64,000 nucleotides of DNA from positions 620,001 through 684,000 of the forward strand of contig NZ_AUAS01000001.1 in NCBI RefSeq assembly GCF_000428845.1. The letters run 5' to 3'. Source of the DNA: Dyadobacter alkalitolerans DSM 23607. Its GTDB lineage: Bacteria; Bacteroidota; Bacteroidia; Cytophagales; Spirosomataceae. Under the pieces are notes generated by a model. The model worked only from the letters and a program-made list of their open reading frames with translations. It searched no databases and was not told the DNA's origin. Below, piece after piece: positions 7,419-15,820 of this stretch (positions within the stretch are counted from its first letter, which is position 1; each line of letters starts with the position of its first letter). Made by a program: the position numbers and the translations under genes.

Positions 7419-8579
7419 TCAGCCTTCCCAAACCACGCCGGTGTCTTTCCAGCTTTTAGAAGCCGCAGAGTCCAGCACTGCTTCGCAGACTTTCTGGGTT
7501 TCGTAGGCGTCCTTAAAAGTGGGTGAACAAGGCTCGCCGGTTTGCAGACTTTCGAAGAAGTCGGCGGCTTGGTGGATGAACGAATGTTCATAGCCAATGC
7601 TCGTGCCCGGAATCCACCAGCGCTTCATATAAGGCTGATCGCTGTCGGTAACGAGGATGGAGCGCCAGCCGCGGACGATGGATTCGTCGTTATGATCGAA
7701 ATATTCCAGACGGTTCAGATCGTGCAGGTCCCAGCGGATGGATGCGTGTTCACCGTTGATTTCAAATGTATAAAGTGCCTTGTGGCCACGGGCATAACGC
7801 GTTGACTCAAAGAGACCCAACGAACCATTATCAAAATGACAGTGGAAAATACAAGCATCGTCGATGCCTACTTTCTGCACTTCTCCGCTTGCCGAATGCA
7901 CGCGTTCTTTGATGAATGTCTCGGTTACAGCAGAAACGTCCTTAATGCCTCCGTTGATCCACATTGCTGTGTCGATGCAATGTGCCAGCAGGTCGCCTGT
8001 TACGCCGGAACCAGCTGCATCTACGTCCAGACGCCAGGTGGCGGCACCTCCTTGTGGAACGTCCGGGTTAATGGTCCAGTCTTGCAGAAAGTTTGCCCGG
8101 TAATGGAAAATCCGTCCCAACTTGCCGGAATCGACGATTTGCTTCGCTAATGTTACAGCAGGCACGCGGCGGTAATTGTACCAAACCGTGTTTTTCACGC
8201 CTGATTTTTCAATGGCGTCCACCATCGTTTTGGCTTCTTCCAATGTTCTTGCCAATGGTTTTTCGCAAAGGATCATCTTGCCGGCAGCAGCGGCCGCGAT
8301 GGCGATTTCGGCGTGAGTGTCATTGGGCGTACAAATATCTATCGCATCAATGTCGTCGCGCTCGATGATTTTTCTCCAATCGGTTTCGACGGATTCGTAA
8401 CCCCATTGTTCTGCAAATGCACGCACTTTTTCTTCGTTACGCGAGCATACTGCTTTTAAAACAGGGCGATATTCCAGCTCGGGAAAGAAGTCGCCGATTC
8501 TTTTATAGCCATTGGAATGCGTGCGGCCCATTAATCCGGTCCCGATGAGCGCAATCCTGATTTCTTTTTTATTTGACAT
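7419..8579 (-). CDS. Cytoplasmic Gfo/Idh/MocA family oxidoreductase
   Basis: A 386-residue NAD(P)-dependent sugar dehydrogenase. No signal peptide; the Rossmann motif GTGLMG is at 13-18, [10 protein letters not shown] follows, and the canonical EKP motif (CEKPLA) is at 105-110. The C-terminal half carries the Gfo/Idh/MocA beta-sheet domain, with [20 protein letters not shown] matching the family's G-D-x-x-x-H-x-x-D pattern, where the His is usually catalytic. The family acts on inositols, glycosides and keto-sugars; ThuB is a member. It is one of three enzyme genes (with 8599 and 9679) spaced by about 20 bases just upstream of the importer genes, so it likely acts on the imported compound. 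Confidence 0.92.
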   Translation of the reverse strand: MSNKKEIRIALIGTGLMGRTHSNGYKRIGDFFPELEYRPVLKAVCSRNEEKVRAFAEQWGYESVETDWRKIIERDDIDAIDICTPNDTHAEIAIAAAAAGKMILCEKPLARTLEEAKTMVDAIEKSGVKNTVWYNYRRVPAVTLAKQIVDSGKLGRIFHYRANFLQDWTINPDVPQGGAATWRLDVDAAGSGVTGDLLAHCIDTAMWINGGIKDVSAVTETFIKERVHSASGEVQKVGIDDACIFHCHFDNGSLGLFESTRYARGHKALYTFEINGEHASIRWDLHDLNRLEYFDHNDESIVRGWRSILVTDSDQPYMKRWWIPGTSIGYEHSFIHQAADFFESLQTGEPCSPTFKDAYETQKVCEAVLDSAASKSWKDTGVVWEG

Positions 8580-8598
8580 ATCCTGAATTCAAATCGGG

Positions 8599-9660
8599 TT
8601 AAACGATGGGAGAAACAACACTATCTTCCTGATACCAGCCATGCGCCTGACGCACTTTCACGAGCGCGGCCAGAATGTCGTTCCAGGTTTGCTGATTGGT
8701 CATGACCTCGTTCGGGAACATGCAGCCATCCCAACAAATATGACGGAACGCCTTGGTAACGTTGCCGTTTTCATCCCGCAGCCAATAACCTGCGTCTTTT
8801 GTAATGTCTAATCTTCCGTTTGGATCCGTTGCCAGGCAGTGACGACCCGTTTTGTCGTGTGAACCTGTTCCGTGAACTGTTCCGTCGTTTTGCGCAACGT
8901 GGAAGTCGAATGTGTACGGACGCAATTCAGCAGTCATTTTTTTCAAACCTTCCTCCAAAGCATAGCGGTCGCCCCATTGGAAATCCACAGGTAAAATACG
9001 GTGCTCAGGCGCATTGTAACCTAGCAGATAAAGGAATGTATGTGACATATCAGCCTGGAAACCCATATTTGGACGACCAACTGCATCCAGCGTTTCGATC
9101 ATCGCTTTCCAGCTGTGCATGCCGCCCCAGCAGATTTCTCCTTCGGCTGCAATTTTTTCGCCAAAATCTGCAGCTACGTCACAAGCACGTCTAAATGTTT
9201 CGGCAATTTGCTTCGTATTGGCAGCAGGGTCAGCAGACCAAACTTCGGGTGAAGCAGCCGAGTCGACGCGGATTACGCCGCCGTTTCGGATGCCTAGGTC
9301 ACGCAGTTTTTTACCAAAAATACAAGCCTGACGAACCTGCTCCACGAATGTATCTTTCGCTTCCTTAGTGCCCATTGCTGAACCGGCCCAGACATTGGCT
9401 ACAAGGCTTCCTACTTCGAGGTTCAGGCCGTTCAGCTTTTCAGCCAGGCGTTCTGCACCGCCGTCCTGGTTCATATAAATACCAACATGCGGGTCAAACA
9501 GACCTAAGTCAACGCCATCAAAACGAACGCCGTCCACTTCCGCAGACGCGGTTTTCTCAAGCATTGTATCAAAAGAAATAATCGGTTCTTCGTCAGAACC
9601 TTTGCCCACAATCCCAGGCCAAGTGGCATTGTGAAGCTTAGGATAATTATTTTCTGGCAT
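8599..9660 (-). CDS. Sugar phosphate isomerase/epimerase family protein (AP endonuclease 2-like TIM barrel)
   Basis: A 353-residue soluble protein of the xylose-isomerase-like TIM-barrel superfamily. Candidate metal ligands lie at barrel-strand ends: Glu175 (AAEGEICWGG), Asp204 with His207 (FQADMSHTF) and His254 (FDFHVAQNDG), followed by HGTGSHDKTGRH. It is longer than the usual 270-300 residues, with an extended segment after 205 (YLLGYNAPEHRILPVDFQWG). Enzymes of this group isomerise, epimerise or hydrate keto-sugars with a divalent metal. It lies 19 bases before the Gfo/Idh/MocA dehydrogenase gene and 18 bases after the cupin gene, which points to consecutive steps. The exact reaction is not determinable. 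Confidence 0.85.
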   Translation of the reverse strand: MPENNYPKLHNATWPGIVGKGSDEEPIISFDTMLEKTASAEVDGVRFDGVDLGLFDPHVGIYMNQDGGAERLAEKLNGLNLEVGSLVANVWAGSAMGTKEAKDTFVEQVRQACIFGKKLRDLGIRNGGVIRVDSAASPEVWSADPAANTKQIAETFRRACDVAADFGEKIAAEGEICWGGMHSWKAMIETLDAVGRPNMGFQADMSHTFLYLLGYNAPEHRILPVDFQWGDRYALEEGLKKMTAELRPYTFDFHVAQNDGTVHGTGSHDKTGRHCLATDPNGRLDITKDAGYWLRDENGNVTKAFRHICWDGCMFPNEVMTNQQTWNDILAALVKVRQAHGWYQEDSVVSPIV

Positions 9661-9678
9661 GGTTTAAGAATTTATTGG

Positions 9679-10893
9679 TTAAAGAACTAAGTCTGGATTG
9701 CCCGGACCAAAGTGTTTCAAGATTACAATAGGGTCCGTTTTGGAAGGATTGCTGATCACAACGCCTTCCACTGCCGCTTTTTCACTTACAAAAAATTCAT
9801 CATTCGTCAATTGCCCGTAGCGGATGAGTGCCGGTGTTTCAATGTCCCAATCACCAAACTTGCCGTGGCCCTGCATCACTATCATTCCGTATGCGCCACC
9901 GTCTTTAATTGTTACTGTTTGCCCAGGGAATACGGTCAGTTCTTTGGCACTGTAAGCTTCGTTCTTGTAGCAAATCCAGTTCTCGCTATATCCTTCCGCT
10001 TCCATCTCGGCAACATCTTTCACCGGTTTCGGACGCATGAAATGTTTCTCCATCAAATTAGGATTGACATTCAAATCCCAGTCGATTACTTCCATCAACA
10101 AGTCGTAATCGCCAATTCTGTCTTGGGGGGTACCTTTCCAAAGCAGCTCTTCCGGAATAACCGCCTCGTTGACAAGCGATTGATACATCGCGAAAATATC
10201 CGATGCTTTTTGCGGCTCATATGTGCACAAGCTGCCCGGCGCGTGCAGCATGCCGGGAGGCACATCCCAGCCCGTTCCCGGTTCCAGACGAAATGCCTGA
10301 GAATAGTTCGTGATTTTATTGTCACCCTTGGTGAAGTTCATCAGACACTCCTTGATCTGCTCTTTGGAAGTACCCGGAGCAATACCAATGAATGTATAAG
10401 GAAAATCGCCGCCGTGGTTGTTGAGTTGCGGCGGGAAATAGTAGGCTTCCGGCTTTCCATTCTGGCCCACCATTGCGGCGTGCTCATCTCTGTGGTGGAT
10501 ATGGTGCGGAAGCGGGCCCATATTGTCAAAAAACTTGGAATACATCGGCCAGCTTTTGTATTGATCCCAAAGTCTGTTACCAATAATTTCACCTTTCAGC
10601 TCTTCCACCGCATCCCGCAATGTGACTTTTTGAACGCCTGACTCATCTTCCAAAACGATTTGGCTCAAACCTTCATTTTCGCCGGTCAGCGGCCCGTTCT
10701 CTGCGGGAGTGGTAGAAGATAACCAGCGCTCATCGATACCGCCACGCTCTCCACCCAGTACATAATAATCGTCCGGATGTAATTTGATCCTGCGGCCGGG
10801 AACGCAAAATGAACGCGGCACCCAGGTCGGCGCCAAACGCAAAATCCCTTTTCCCTGCTCTAATGCCTTCTCAGCTATACTCGAAAGTCCCAT
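9679..10893 (-). CDS. Mannose-6-phosphate isomerase-like cupin protein
   Basis: A 404-residue protein resembling class I phosphomannose isomerases. The metal-site region is HHIHH at 130-134 followed by GKPEAYY at 146-152, which parallels the HKPE block of true enzymes. VPPGMLHAPG with His217 parallels the second cupin block, and a C-terminal cupin strand series (VFPGQTVTIKDGGAYGMIVMQGHG) follows. It is diverged enough that aldose-ketose isomerisation of another sugar, or of a non-phosphorylated one, is possible. It opens the downstream block of the operon, after a 129-base gap with a large inverted repeat. Confidence 0.75.
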   Translation of the reverse strand: MGLSSIAEKALEQGKGILRLAPTWVPRSFCVPGRRIKLHPDDYYVLGGERGGIDERWLSSTTPAENGPLTGENEGLSQIVLEDESGVQKVTLRDAVEELKGEIIGNRLWDQYKSWPMYSKFFDNMGPLPHHIHHRDEHAAMVGQNGKPEAYYFPPQLNNHGGDFPYTFIGIAPGTSKEQIKECLMNFTKGDNKITNYSQAFRLEPGTGWDVPPGMLHAPGSLCTYEPQKASDIFAMYQSLVNEAVIPEELLWKGTPQDRIGDYDLLMEVIDWDLNVNPNLMEKHFMRPKPVKDVAEMEAEGYSENWICYKNEAYSAKELTVFPGQTVTIKDGGAYGMIVMQGHGKFGDWDIETPALIRYGQLTNDEFFVSEKAAVEGVVISNPSKTDPIVILKHFGPGNPDLVL

Positions 10894-10936
10894 TGTGGTT
10901 AATAAATTGGTTTAGTGTAAATAATAATATCTGCTT

Positions 10937-11015
10937 CTGTCACCCTGAGCGGAGTCGAAGGGCGCTACTGACGAAGGCATCTCGCTCGTGCCTTCGACTC
11001 CGCTCAGGCTGACAG
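10937..11015. repeat. Dispersed inverted repeat with CCCTGAGCGGAGTCGAAGG arms
   Basis: Two 25-base arms (10937-10961 and 10991-11015) are reverse complements with a single mismatch, separated by a 29-base spacer. A second nested inverted repeat, cgaaggca/tgccttcg, overlaps the spacer and right arm, so alternative hairpins are possible. I recognise this arm sequence as a dispersed palindromic element found in many bacterial genomes. It occupies the gap between the DUF4432 gene and the cupin gene, so it would be transcribed within the operon and could attenuate or stabilise the mRNA. Confidence 0.8.
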
Positions 11016-11022
11016 GGGTTGT

Positions 11023-12120
11023 TCAGGCCACATTCACCTGCAATACAAACTCATCAATAATGCTTTTCTCCGTCATCGCATTCAATTCCAGATCATAAAC
11101 CTTCGTCTCCTCCGGCCCGATGAAAATTAATGTCTTATCCTCCCTCGCCTTCGCCTGACCCGACAACGGATGCGTGCTAGGTTCCAACCCGGTAACGTAT
11201 TCACCTCTGCCCCAATGCTGCCAGTTGGCCATCCAGGGGAGTTGTTCTTTTTTGAATTTTAATCCGACAGCCAGGCCGATCTTTTCATTGTAAAGCCCGC
11301 AAATGCTGTCGCCGAAAATGTCGGCTTCGATGTCTACCAATGCTACTTCTTCGCCGCTTCCCAGGTGATCGTCCAGGGGGGCGGGGCATTTTTTGAAATT
11401 GTTTCCTTCTTTGAAAATCTTAGCATTTTCTTCGCCGTGCCTGGGGTGCCATTTGCCGTTCCAGAGGATGTCGGTGCCTTCGTCAGCGAGCGGCCAGCCG
11501 AAATTGAAATGATACAAAAGCATGTGCGGCGATGGCGTGTTGCCCTTGTTGGTCACTTCGTCGTGAATGCGGACGCCGGGTTGTCCTAATGTTGCCGAAA
11601 TGGTCCGGCGCAGTTCCAGACTTGGGCCGAATGGCTTTGTTTCCCGGATAATGCCCGTAATGCTCATTTCCAGCTTGCCAGCCCTTACATCCGGCTGAAT
11701 GATGGATACGATTTCTGCCGGTGAATTGCTGATTAGCCCATGCAAACCTCTGTCTCCAAAACCATCCGACTCCGGCCCGCCGACGTGTGTAAGGCCGCAG
11801 GTTGTGAGTAGACCGCCGCCGAATGTTCTTAACCAATCAATCCCTTTGTCAGAAAATGGCTGTGGGTACGTAATGCCGCCGTGGCTTAGCCAGGCAAGAC
11901 TATGCTGATTGTAAAATGCCTCCGCAATGTCCATCGCCCTGTCAATCACCACTTTGAAACGCAAACCTGCGCCCGTATTGATCCAGGCAATGCGCGTTCC
12001 TCTTCCTGCGCCATTGTCAAGGACCGATGTTTCAATGCCGCCGATTTGTGCGTGGTTGGACACTTTGTCTTTCCAGCCGGCATTTGGGACGTCGTTATTT
12101 ATATGCTCCGCACTTTCCAT
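11023..12120 (-). CDS. DUF4432 family, aldose-1-epimerase-like protein
   Basis: A 365-residue soluble protein with the galactose-mutarotase-like beta-sandwich of DUF4432. Landmarks are GLRFKVVIDRAMDIAEAFY, SHGGITYPQPF, FGGGLLTTCGLTHVGGP near 100-116, GLHGLISNSPAE, LLYHFNFGWPL and GLEPSTHP near the C-terminus. The His and Glu residues in these blocks occupy the expected active-site positions of aldose 1-epimerases. Members are often found in carbohydrate or sulfoquinovose-type clusters, but the natural substrate is not established to me. It follows the alpha/beta hydrolase gene by 45 bases. Confidence 0.85.
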   Translation of the reverse strand: MESAEHINNDVPNAGWKDKVSNHAQIGGIETSVLDNGAGRGTRIAWINTGAGLRFKVVIDRAMDIAEAFYNQHSLAWLSHGGITYPQPFSDKGIDWLRTFGGGLLTTCGLTHVGGPESDGFGDRGLHGLISNSPAEIVSIIQPDVRAGKLEMSITGIIRETKPFGPSLELRRTISATLGQPGVRIHDEVTNKGNTPSPHMLLYHFNFGWPLADEGTDILWNGKWHPRHGEENAKIFKEGNNFKKCPAPLDDHLGSGEEVALVDIEADIFGDSICGLYNEKIGLAVGLKFKKEQLPWMANWQHWGRGEYVTGLEPSTHPLSGQAKAREDKTLIFIGPEETKVYDLELNAMTEKSIIDEFVLQVNVA

Positions 12121-12165
12121 TTTTATATCAATTCAAAAATTAAAAAAGGCTTTAATGACCTTTCT

Positions 12166-12972
12166 TTAATGTGTTTTGGAGAGAAAATCCCTCACCCTCA
12201 GGTTAAAATCATCCGTATTTTCGAAATGAAATGCGTGTCCGAGCTTCTCGTAAAGGAACAATTCGGTATTGGGAATGCCATTCGCCACTTCCTCTGCCAT
12301 CCAAACCGGCGTGAAAATGTCTTCCCGGCCTCCTATGACCAATGTTGGTTTGTCTATTTTGCCTAAATCAGCCAGCGCATTGTGGTTAATGCACGCTGCT
12401 GCCTGGCCTTCCAGTCCGTGTAACGGCTGCGGATAAGGGTTGACCGCGTCTTGTTTTCTGCCTAATTCGAGTTCTTCGTGCTTCCTGGGATCGTCCCAGG
12501 ATGATTTTGAAAAAATTAATAATTGAATGTATAAGCTGAATTCCTCCGGCCGGAAACGCGCTTTGCTGTTCATAATGTGCTGAAACAGGCTTTTGGCATA
12601 GTTGTCGCACCGTGCCCAGGGGCACATCAGGACCAAAGACTTTACTTTTTTAGGATGCCTTATCGCCAGTTGCTGCGCAATGGTGCTGCCCATGGAGCAG
12701 CCTACAACATGCACATTTTCAAGTTCCAGTGAATCGAGCAGACCGGCATAATCATCGGCCATTTGCTCGCTGGTGTACGCGCCTGCTGGTTTGTCGGTTT
12801 GGCCTACTCCCCTGTTATCACCTATAATGCAGCGGAAATGATGTTTCCAATCGGCCACATGCACATTCCAGACTGATCCGGGCGCGGTAATGCCCATAAT
12901 CAGCAAAAGCGGCTCGCCGGAGCCCCTTTCTTCGTAATACATGTTGATTCCGTTGGTCTTGATCGTCGGCAT
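12166..12972 (-). CDS. Alpha/beta hydrolase
   Basis: A 268-residue cytoplasmic alpha/beta-fold hydrolase. The nucleophile elbow is GCSMGST (GxSxG with Ser near 94), the oxyanion region is LLLIMGITAPGSVW near 24-37, the acid is in VIGGREDIFTP, and the catalytic His in KLGHAFHFEN. The closest general resemblance is to 3-oxoadipate enol-lactonase-like and haloperoxidase-like hydrolases. In this operon it could open a sugar lactone or cleave an ester, since a Gfo/Idh/MocA oxidation at C1 would give a lactone; that is inference. It lies 6 bases after the preceding isomerase gene, which implies tight coupling. Confidence 0.85.
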   Translation of the reverse strand: MPTIKTNGINMYYEERGSGEPLLLIMGITAPGSVWNVHVADWKHHFRCIIGDNRGVGQTDKPAGAYTSEQMADDYAGLLDSLELENVHVVGCSMGSTIAQQLAIRHPKKVKSLVLMCPWARCDNYAKSLFQHIMNSKARFRPEEFSLYIQLLIFSKSSWDDPRKHEELELGRKQDAVNPYPQPLHGLEGQAAACINHNALADLGKIDKPTLVIGGREDIFTPVWMAEEVANGIPNTELFLYEKLGHAFHFENTDDFNLRVRDFLSKTH

Positions 12973-12978
12973 GGGCGT

Positions 12979-13806
12979 TTATCTTAATGCTGGGATGAGG
13001 TCGTTCTGGATCCAGTTGCCGTCATGGGTTGTCACGAAATCGGGATCTTCCAATGCTTCTTTTCCTTCGTCTTCACAAATGATCCAGCCGCTGTAATTAA
13101 TGTCTTTAAGCCATTGGGTTACAGCCAGTAAGTCCACTTTTCCCTTGCCCATTAATGTAAATTCAGGGTTTCCGTCCCAATCTTTGTAATGCACGTGGTT
13201 GATCAGCGACTGATATTCTTTCATTTTGGCCAACGGGTCCATATCGCCGTTGATAATGTGGCCCACATCCGGCGTCCAGCCCGTAACCGATGCATCCAGC
13301 CCTTCCAGCACGATCTTATAATCCTCGGCTGTGCGGATGATGGACGTGTGCGGGGAATTGGGATGGTAACTGCATGGAACACCTTTGTCTGCGGCACGTT
13401 TTGAAACCGTGTTGACAATGTTAACAAGGCGTTTTTGCCGCTCTGCCAGGTCGTGACGGCCTGTCGGGATTTGCACTGTATTTAAAACGGCACCGGGAAA
13501 TCTTTGCAAAACTCTGATCGCATGATCGGCCACTTCGCGCTCGCGCTCGGTTTCTTCTGCCTCATTCCAATCCAATGCCAATGCCAGCGCCGCGAGCTCA
13601 ATGCCTTGTTCGTCCAGTTTCGCTTCCAGCTTGTCGGGGTCGATCAGGTCGCCCATCCAGGTGAAAATGGGCTGAATTCCGGTGAATCCGGCTTTGGCGA
13701 TGACTTCAATCATATGCCCCAGCCGGCCCTGATGCGTTTGACCGCTGTTGCTCATAAACCAGGTATAAACCTCTGATCCAAAGCGAAATGGAAGTATTTG
13801 AGACAT
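12979..13806 (-). CDS. Sugar phosphate isomerase/epimerase family protein (IolE/xylose-isomerase-like TIM barrel)
   Basis: A 275-residue TIM-barrel protein of the AP endonuclease 2 family. Candidate metal ligands are His148 (SYHPNSP), Asp180 (WTPDVGH, with His183), His206 (NHVHYKDWDG) and Glu245 (IICEDEG), the arrangement seen in IolE-type dehydratases and related isomerases. No signal peptide, so cytoplasmic. It is the second of three such barrels in the operon, following ThuA by 34 bases and preceding the hydrolase by 6. Family members include 2-keto-myo-inositol dehydratase and the recently described keto-sugar hydratases; I cannot choose between them. Confidence 0.85.
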   Translation of the reverse strand: MSQILPFRFGSEVYTWFMSNSGQTHQGRLGHMIEVIAKAGFTGIQPIFTWMGDLIDPDKLEAKLDEQGIELAALALALDWNEAEETEREREVADHAIRVLQRFPGAVLNTVQIPTGRHDLAERQKRLVNIVNTVSKRAADKGVPCSYHPNSPHTSIIRTAEDYKIVLEGLDASVTGWTPDVGHIINGDMDPLAKMKEYQSLINHVHYKDWDGNPEFTLMGKGKVDLLAVTQWLKDINYSGWIICEDEGKEALEDPDFVTTHDGNWIQNDLIPALR

Positions 13807-13840
13807 TAAATGCTTTTATTAATTTATATAAATCAAAAAA

Positions 13841-14908
13841 TTACTTTGTCTTCTTTTTGACAATCTCGCCAGGCATAATGAGCGAGTCCCAGCCCGCAAG
13901 ATCCGCAGGCTTAACATTGGCCTTATAACCGGTAAAATTAAATGTCGTGGGCTTGTAAGGTCCTACAAAAGCAATGTCGTTGGAAGGCTTAATGTCCTTT
14001 TCCATGCCCATCGCCCAGAATGTTGCATTGAGCACCATGCGGCGGAAGCCTTCATTCAGCAAATCTTCGGAAGCGCCATGCGTGGTGGTGAATGAGCGGC
14101 CTTTTTGACCACCTTCAACCTGATATTCCTTGATCCAGGCAACTGGAAGCAGCTCTTTGGTTTTGTCGGGCTCGGACGTGGGCGTCATGCCGTTGAGCAC
14201 CTGTCCTCTTGCAAGCACTGTTCCTTTCGGCTCGGCCGTGTAGCCGCCGGATTGCACCCATATATTCCGCACGGCAGTCATGATGGGGTGTGCTTCCTGG
14301 CCTTTTTCAATAATGATTTTGGAAGATTGCTTGTGGTTGGTGCCATAGTGGGAAACCCAGGTTTCGCCGAGCACATATTCGCCAAAACCATCTTTCCAAT
14401 TGGCCTTATCGCCTTTATAATCCCAGCTGTAATGTGCCCATTCATGGTCATTTTTTATTTCAAAAGCGTGAGTGGAAGTGCGAAAAGCGACGATAGGCCC
14501 ACCGCGTTTGATGTAGTCGTCAATATGCTGCATTTCTGCATCTGGAAAATGCGCGAAGCGCATGAACATAACGAGCAGATCGGCTTTTTCCAGAACTTTA
14601 AGGCCTTTAATGTTGGAGCCGCCCGGGAAAATGTTGCCTGCGGAATCGAGCGCGTAGACAACCGTGCAAGTAAAGCCGTAATTTTTAGCCAAGATTTTCG
14701 CTAAGGCTGGCAGTGATTCTTCTCCCCTATATTCATGATCCGTCGCAATAAAAACAATATTCTTGCCAGCGCCAGGACCTTTATCGCCTTTGTAAACGAC
14801 CCGATACATTTCCGCATCAAAATCTTGTGCACTTACATTCGCTGTTTTGAAAAAGAAAATGAAAGAGACAATGCTGGTCAGCAGCAAGGATTGAAGGACT
14901 TTATGCAT
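13841..14908 (-). CDS. Secreted ThuA domain protein
   Basis: A 355-residue protein with a Sec signal peptide (hydrophobic 7-22, cleavage after NVSAQ near 28) followed by a ThuA domain with a class-I-glutamine-amidotransferase-like fold: KNIVFIATDHEYRGEESLPALAKIL, ADLLVMFMRFAHFPDAEM, the YIKRGGPIVAFRTSTHAF strand-helix, then TWVSHYGTNHKQSS. In rhizobia ThuA works with the Gfo/Idh/MocA dehydrogenase ThuB in assimilating trehalose and sucrose isomers through 3-keto derivatives. Here the signal peptide puts it in the periplasm. It sits between two TIM-barrel isomerase genes, which supports a 3-keto-sugar route. Confidence 0.87.
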   Translation of the reverse strand: MHKVLQSLLLTSIVSFIFFFKTANVSAQDFDAEMYRVVYKGDKGPGAGKNIVFIATDHEYRGEESLPALAKILAKNYGFTCTVVYALDSAGNIFPGGSNIKGLKVLEKADLLVMFMRFAHFPDAEMQHIDDYIKRGGPIVAFRTSTHAFEIKNDHEWAHYSWDYKGDKANWKDGFGEYVLGETWVSHYGTNHKQSSKIIIEKGQEAHPIMTAVRNIWVQSGGYTAEPKGTVLARGQVLNGMTPTSEPDKTKELLPVAWIKEYQVEGGQKGRSFTTTHGASEDLLNEGFRRMVLNATFWAMGMEKDIKPSNDIAFVGPYKPTTFNFTGYKANVKPADLAGWDSLIMPGEIVKKKTK

Positions 14909-14929
14909 GGTTCAGGAATGTTTTTTTGA

Positions 14930-15781
14930 TCAAAGACCGTGTTTCAGGCTCATTTCGCGGATAAATTTGTAGCCATTCTCGGCAATGTCCCATGGATCTG
15001 AAAACTCGCGCCATACGCCGATGGCATTGGCAAAATCCGGGTCATTCCTTGAAAAAGCCTCAATCGTGAGCCAGCCTTGATATTTGATCGCTGCCAGGGA
15101 AGAAAATGCATCGTCCCAAAGCACTTGTCCGTCGCCCGGCGTTCCGCGGTCATTTTCGCTGATGTGCACGTGCGCCAGAACAGGCGCGATGGTTTGCAAT
15201 GCTATGGAATATTTTTTCTCCTCAATATTGGAATGGTGCGTATCGAACATGGCGCGCACATTCGGGTGATCGGCTGCTTTCACGAGTTTGAGCAGCTGTT
15301 CCATGGTGTTGCAGAGATAGCATTCAAAACGGTTCAATGCTTCCAATGCGAATGTAATGTTAGCCTGAGCGGCATAATCAGCAGCGGCATGCAAAACTTC
15401 ACCAGCCAATGCATATTCCTGATCCTGAGCCGGGCGGTTTACAAAAACCGTGTGCGCCGAGTGAAACGGACCACAAATGATTTTTGCATTCAGGTCATGC
15501 GCCCGGTCTACCGCCCATTTGATTTTATCCAAAGCCCTTTGTCGAACCTCCACCGACTCGCTTACCGGATTTTCATCCGCGCCAAGCGTCATTACCGCAC
15601 TGGTTTCCAGGCCGATATCCTTAGTGTAATTTCCAACACGCTGATAAGCAGCTGATTCCTGCGGGCCCAGATAAAATTCCGCTCCGTCGTAACCAATTCC
15701 TTTCAACCGGTCGAGTATGGGAAAAAGATCATCAGAAACCGCTGCCGTCCAGGCAAGCACATTAAATCCTATTTTATTCAT
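14930..15781 (-). CDS. D-tagatose/D-psicose 3-epimerase-like TIM barrel
   Basis: A 283-residue protein from my preferred start at 15781 (MNKIGFNVLAW); an in-frame ATG at 15808 would add 9 residues. Candidate metal ligands are Glu147 (FALEALNRFE), Asp180 (MFDTHHSN), His206 (HVHISEND) and Glu241 (LTIEAF). Their spacing of 33, 26 and 35 residues equals what I recall for D-tagatose and D-psicose 3-epimerases, which invert C3 of ketohexoses with Mn or Co. The same group also contains hydratases acting on 3-keto-2-hydroxyglucal. No signal peptide. It is the second gene of the operon, just after DUF1080, so a direct follow-on reaction is likely. Confidence 0.86.
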   Translation of the reverse strand: MNKIGFNVLAWTAAVSDDLFPILDRLKGIGYDGAEFYLGPQESAAYQRVGNYTKDIGLETSAVMTLGADENPVSESVEVRQRALDKIKWAVDRAHDLNAKIICGPFHSAHTVFVNRPAQDQEYALAGEVLHAAADYAAQANITFALEALNRFECYLCNTMEQLLKLVKAADHPNVRAMFDTHHSNIEEKKYSIALQTIAPVLAHVHISENDRGTPGDGQVLWDDAFSSLAAIKYQGWLTIEAFSRNDPDFANAIGVWREFSDPWDIAENGYKFIREMSLKHGL

Positions 15782-15820
15782 TGGACTAAAATTCGTTGTT
15801 GCCAGCAATTGGCACTGACG

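Noticed and set aside
9712..10641. A 309-codon open frame on the plus strand opposite the cupin gene
   Set aside because: It is antisense to a gene with clear motifs and operon context; its predicted protein has no family features, and long shadow frames are common opposite GC-rich third positions.
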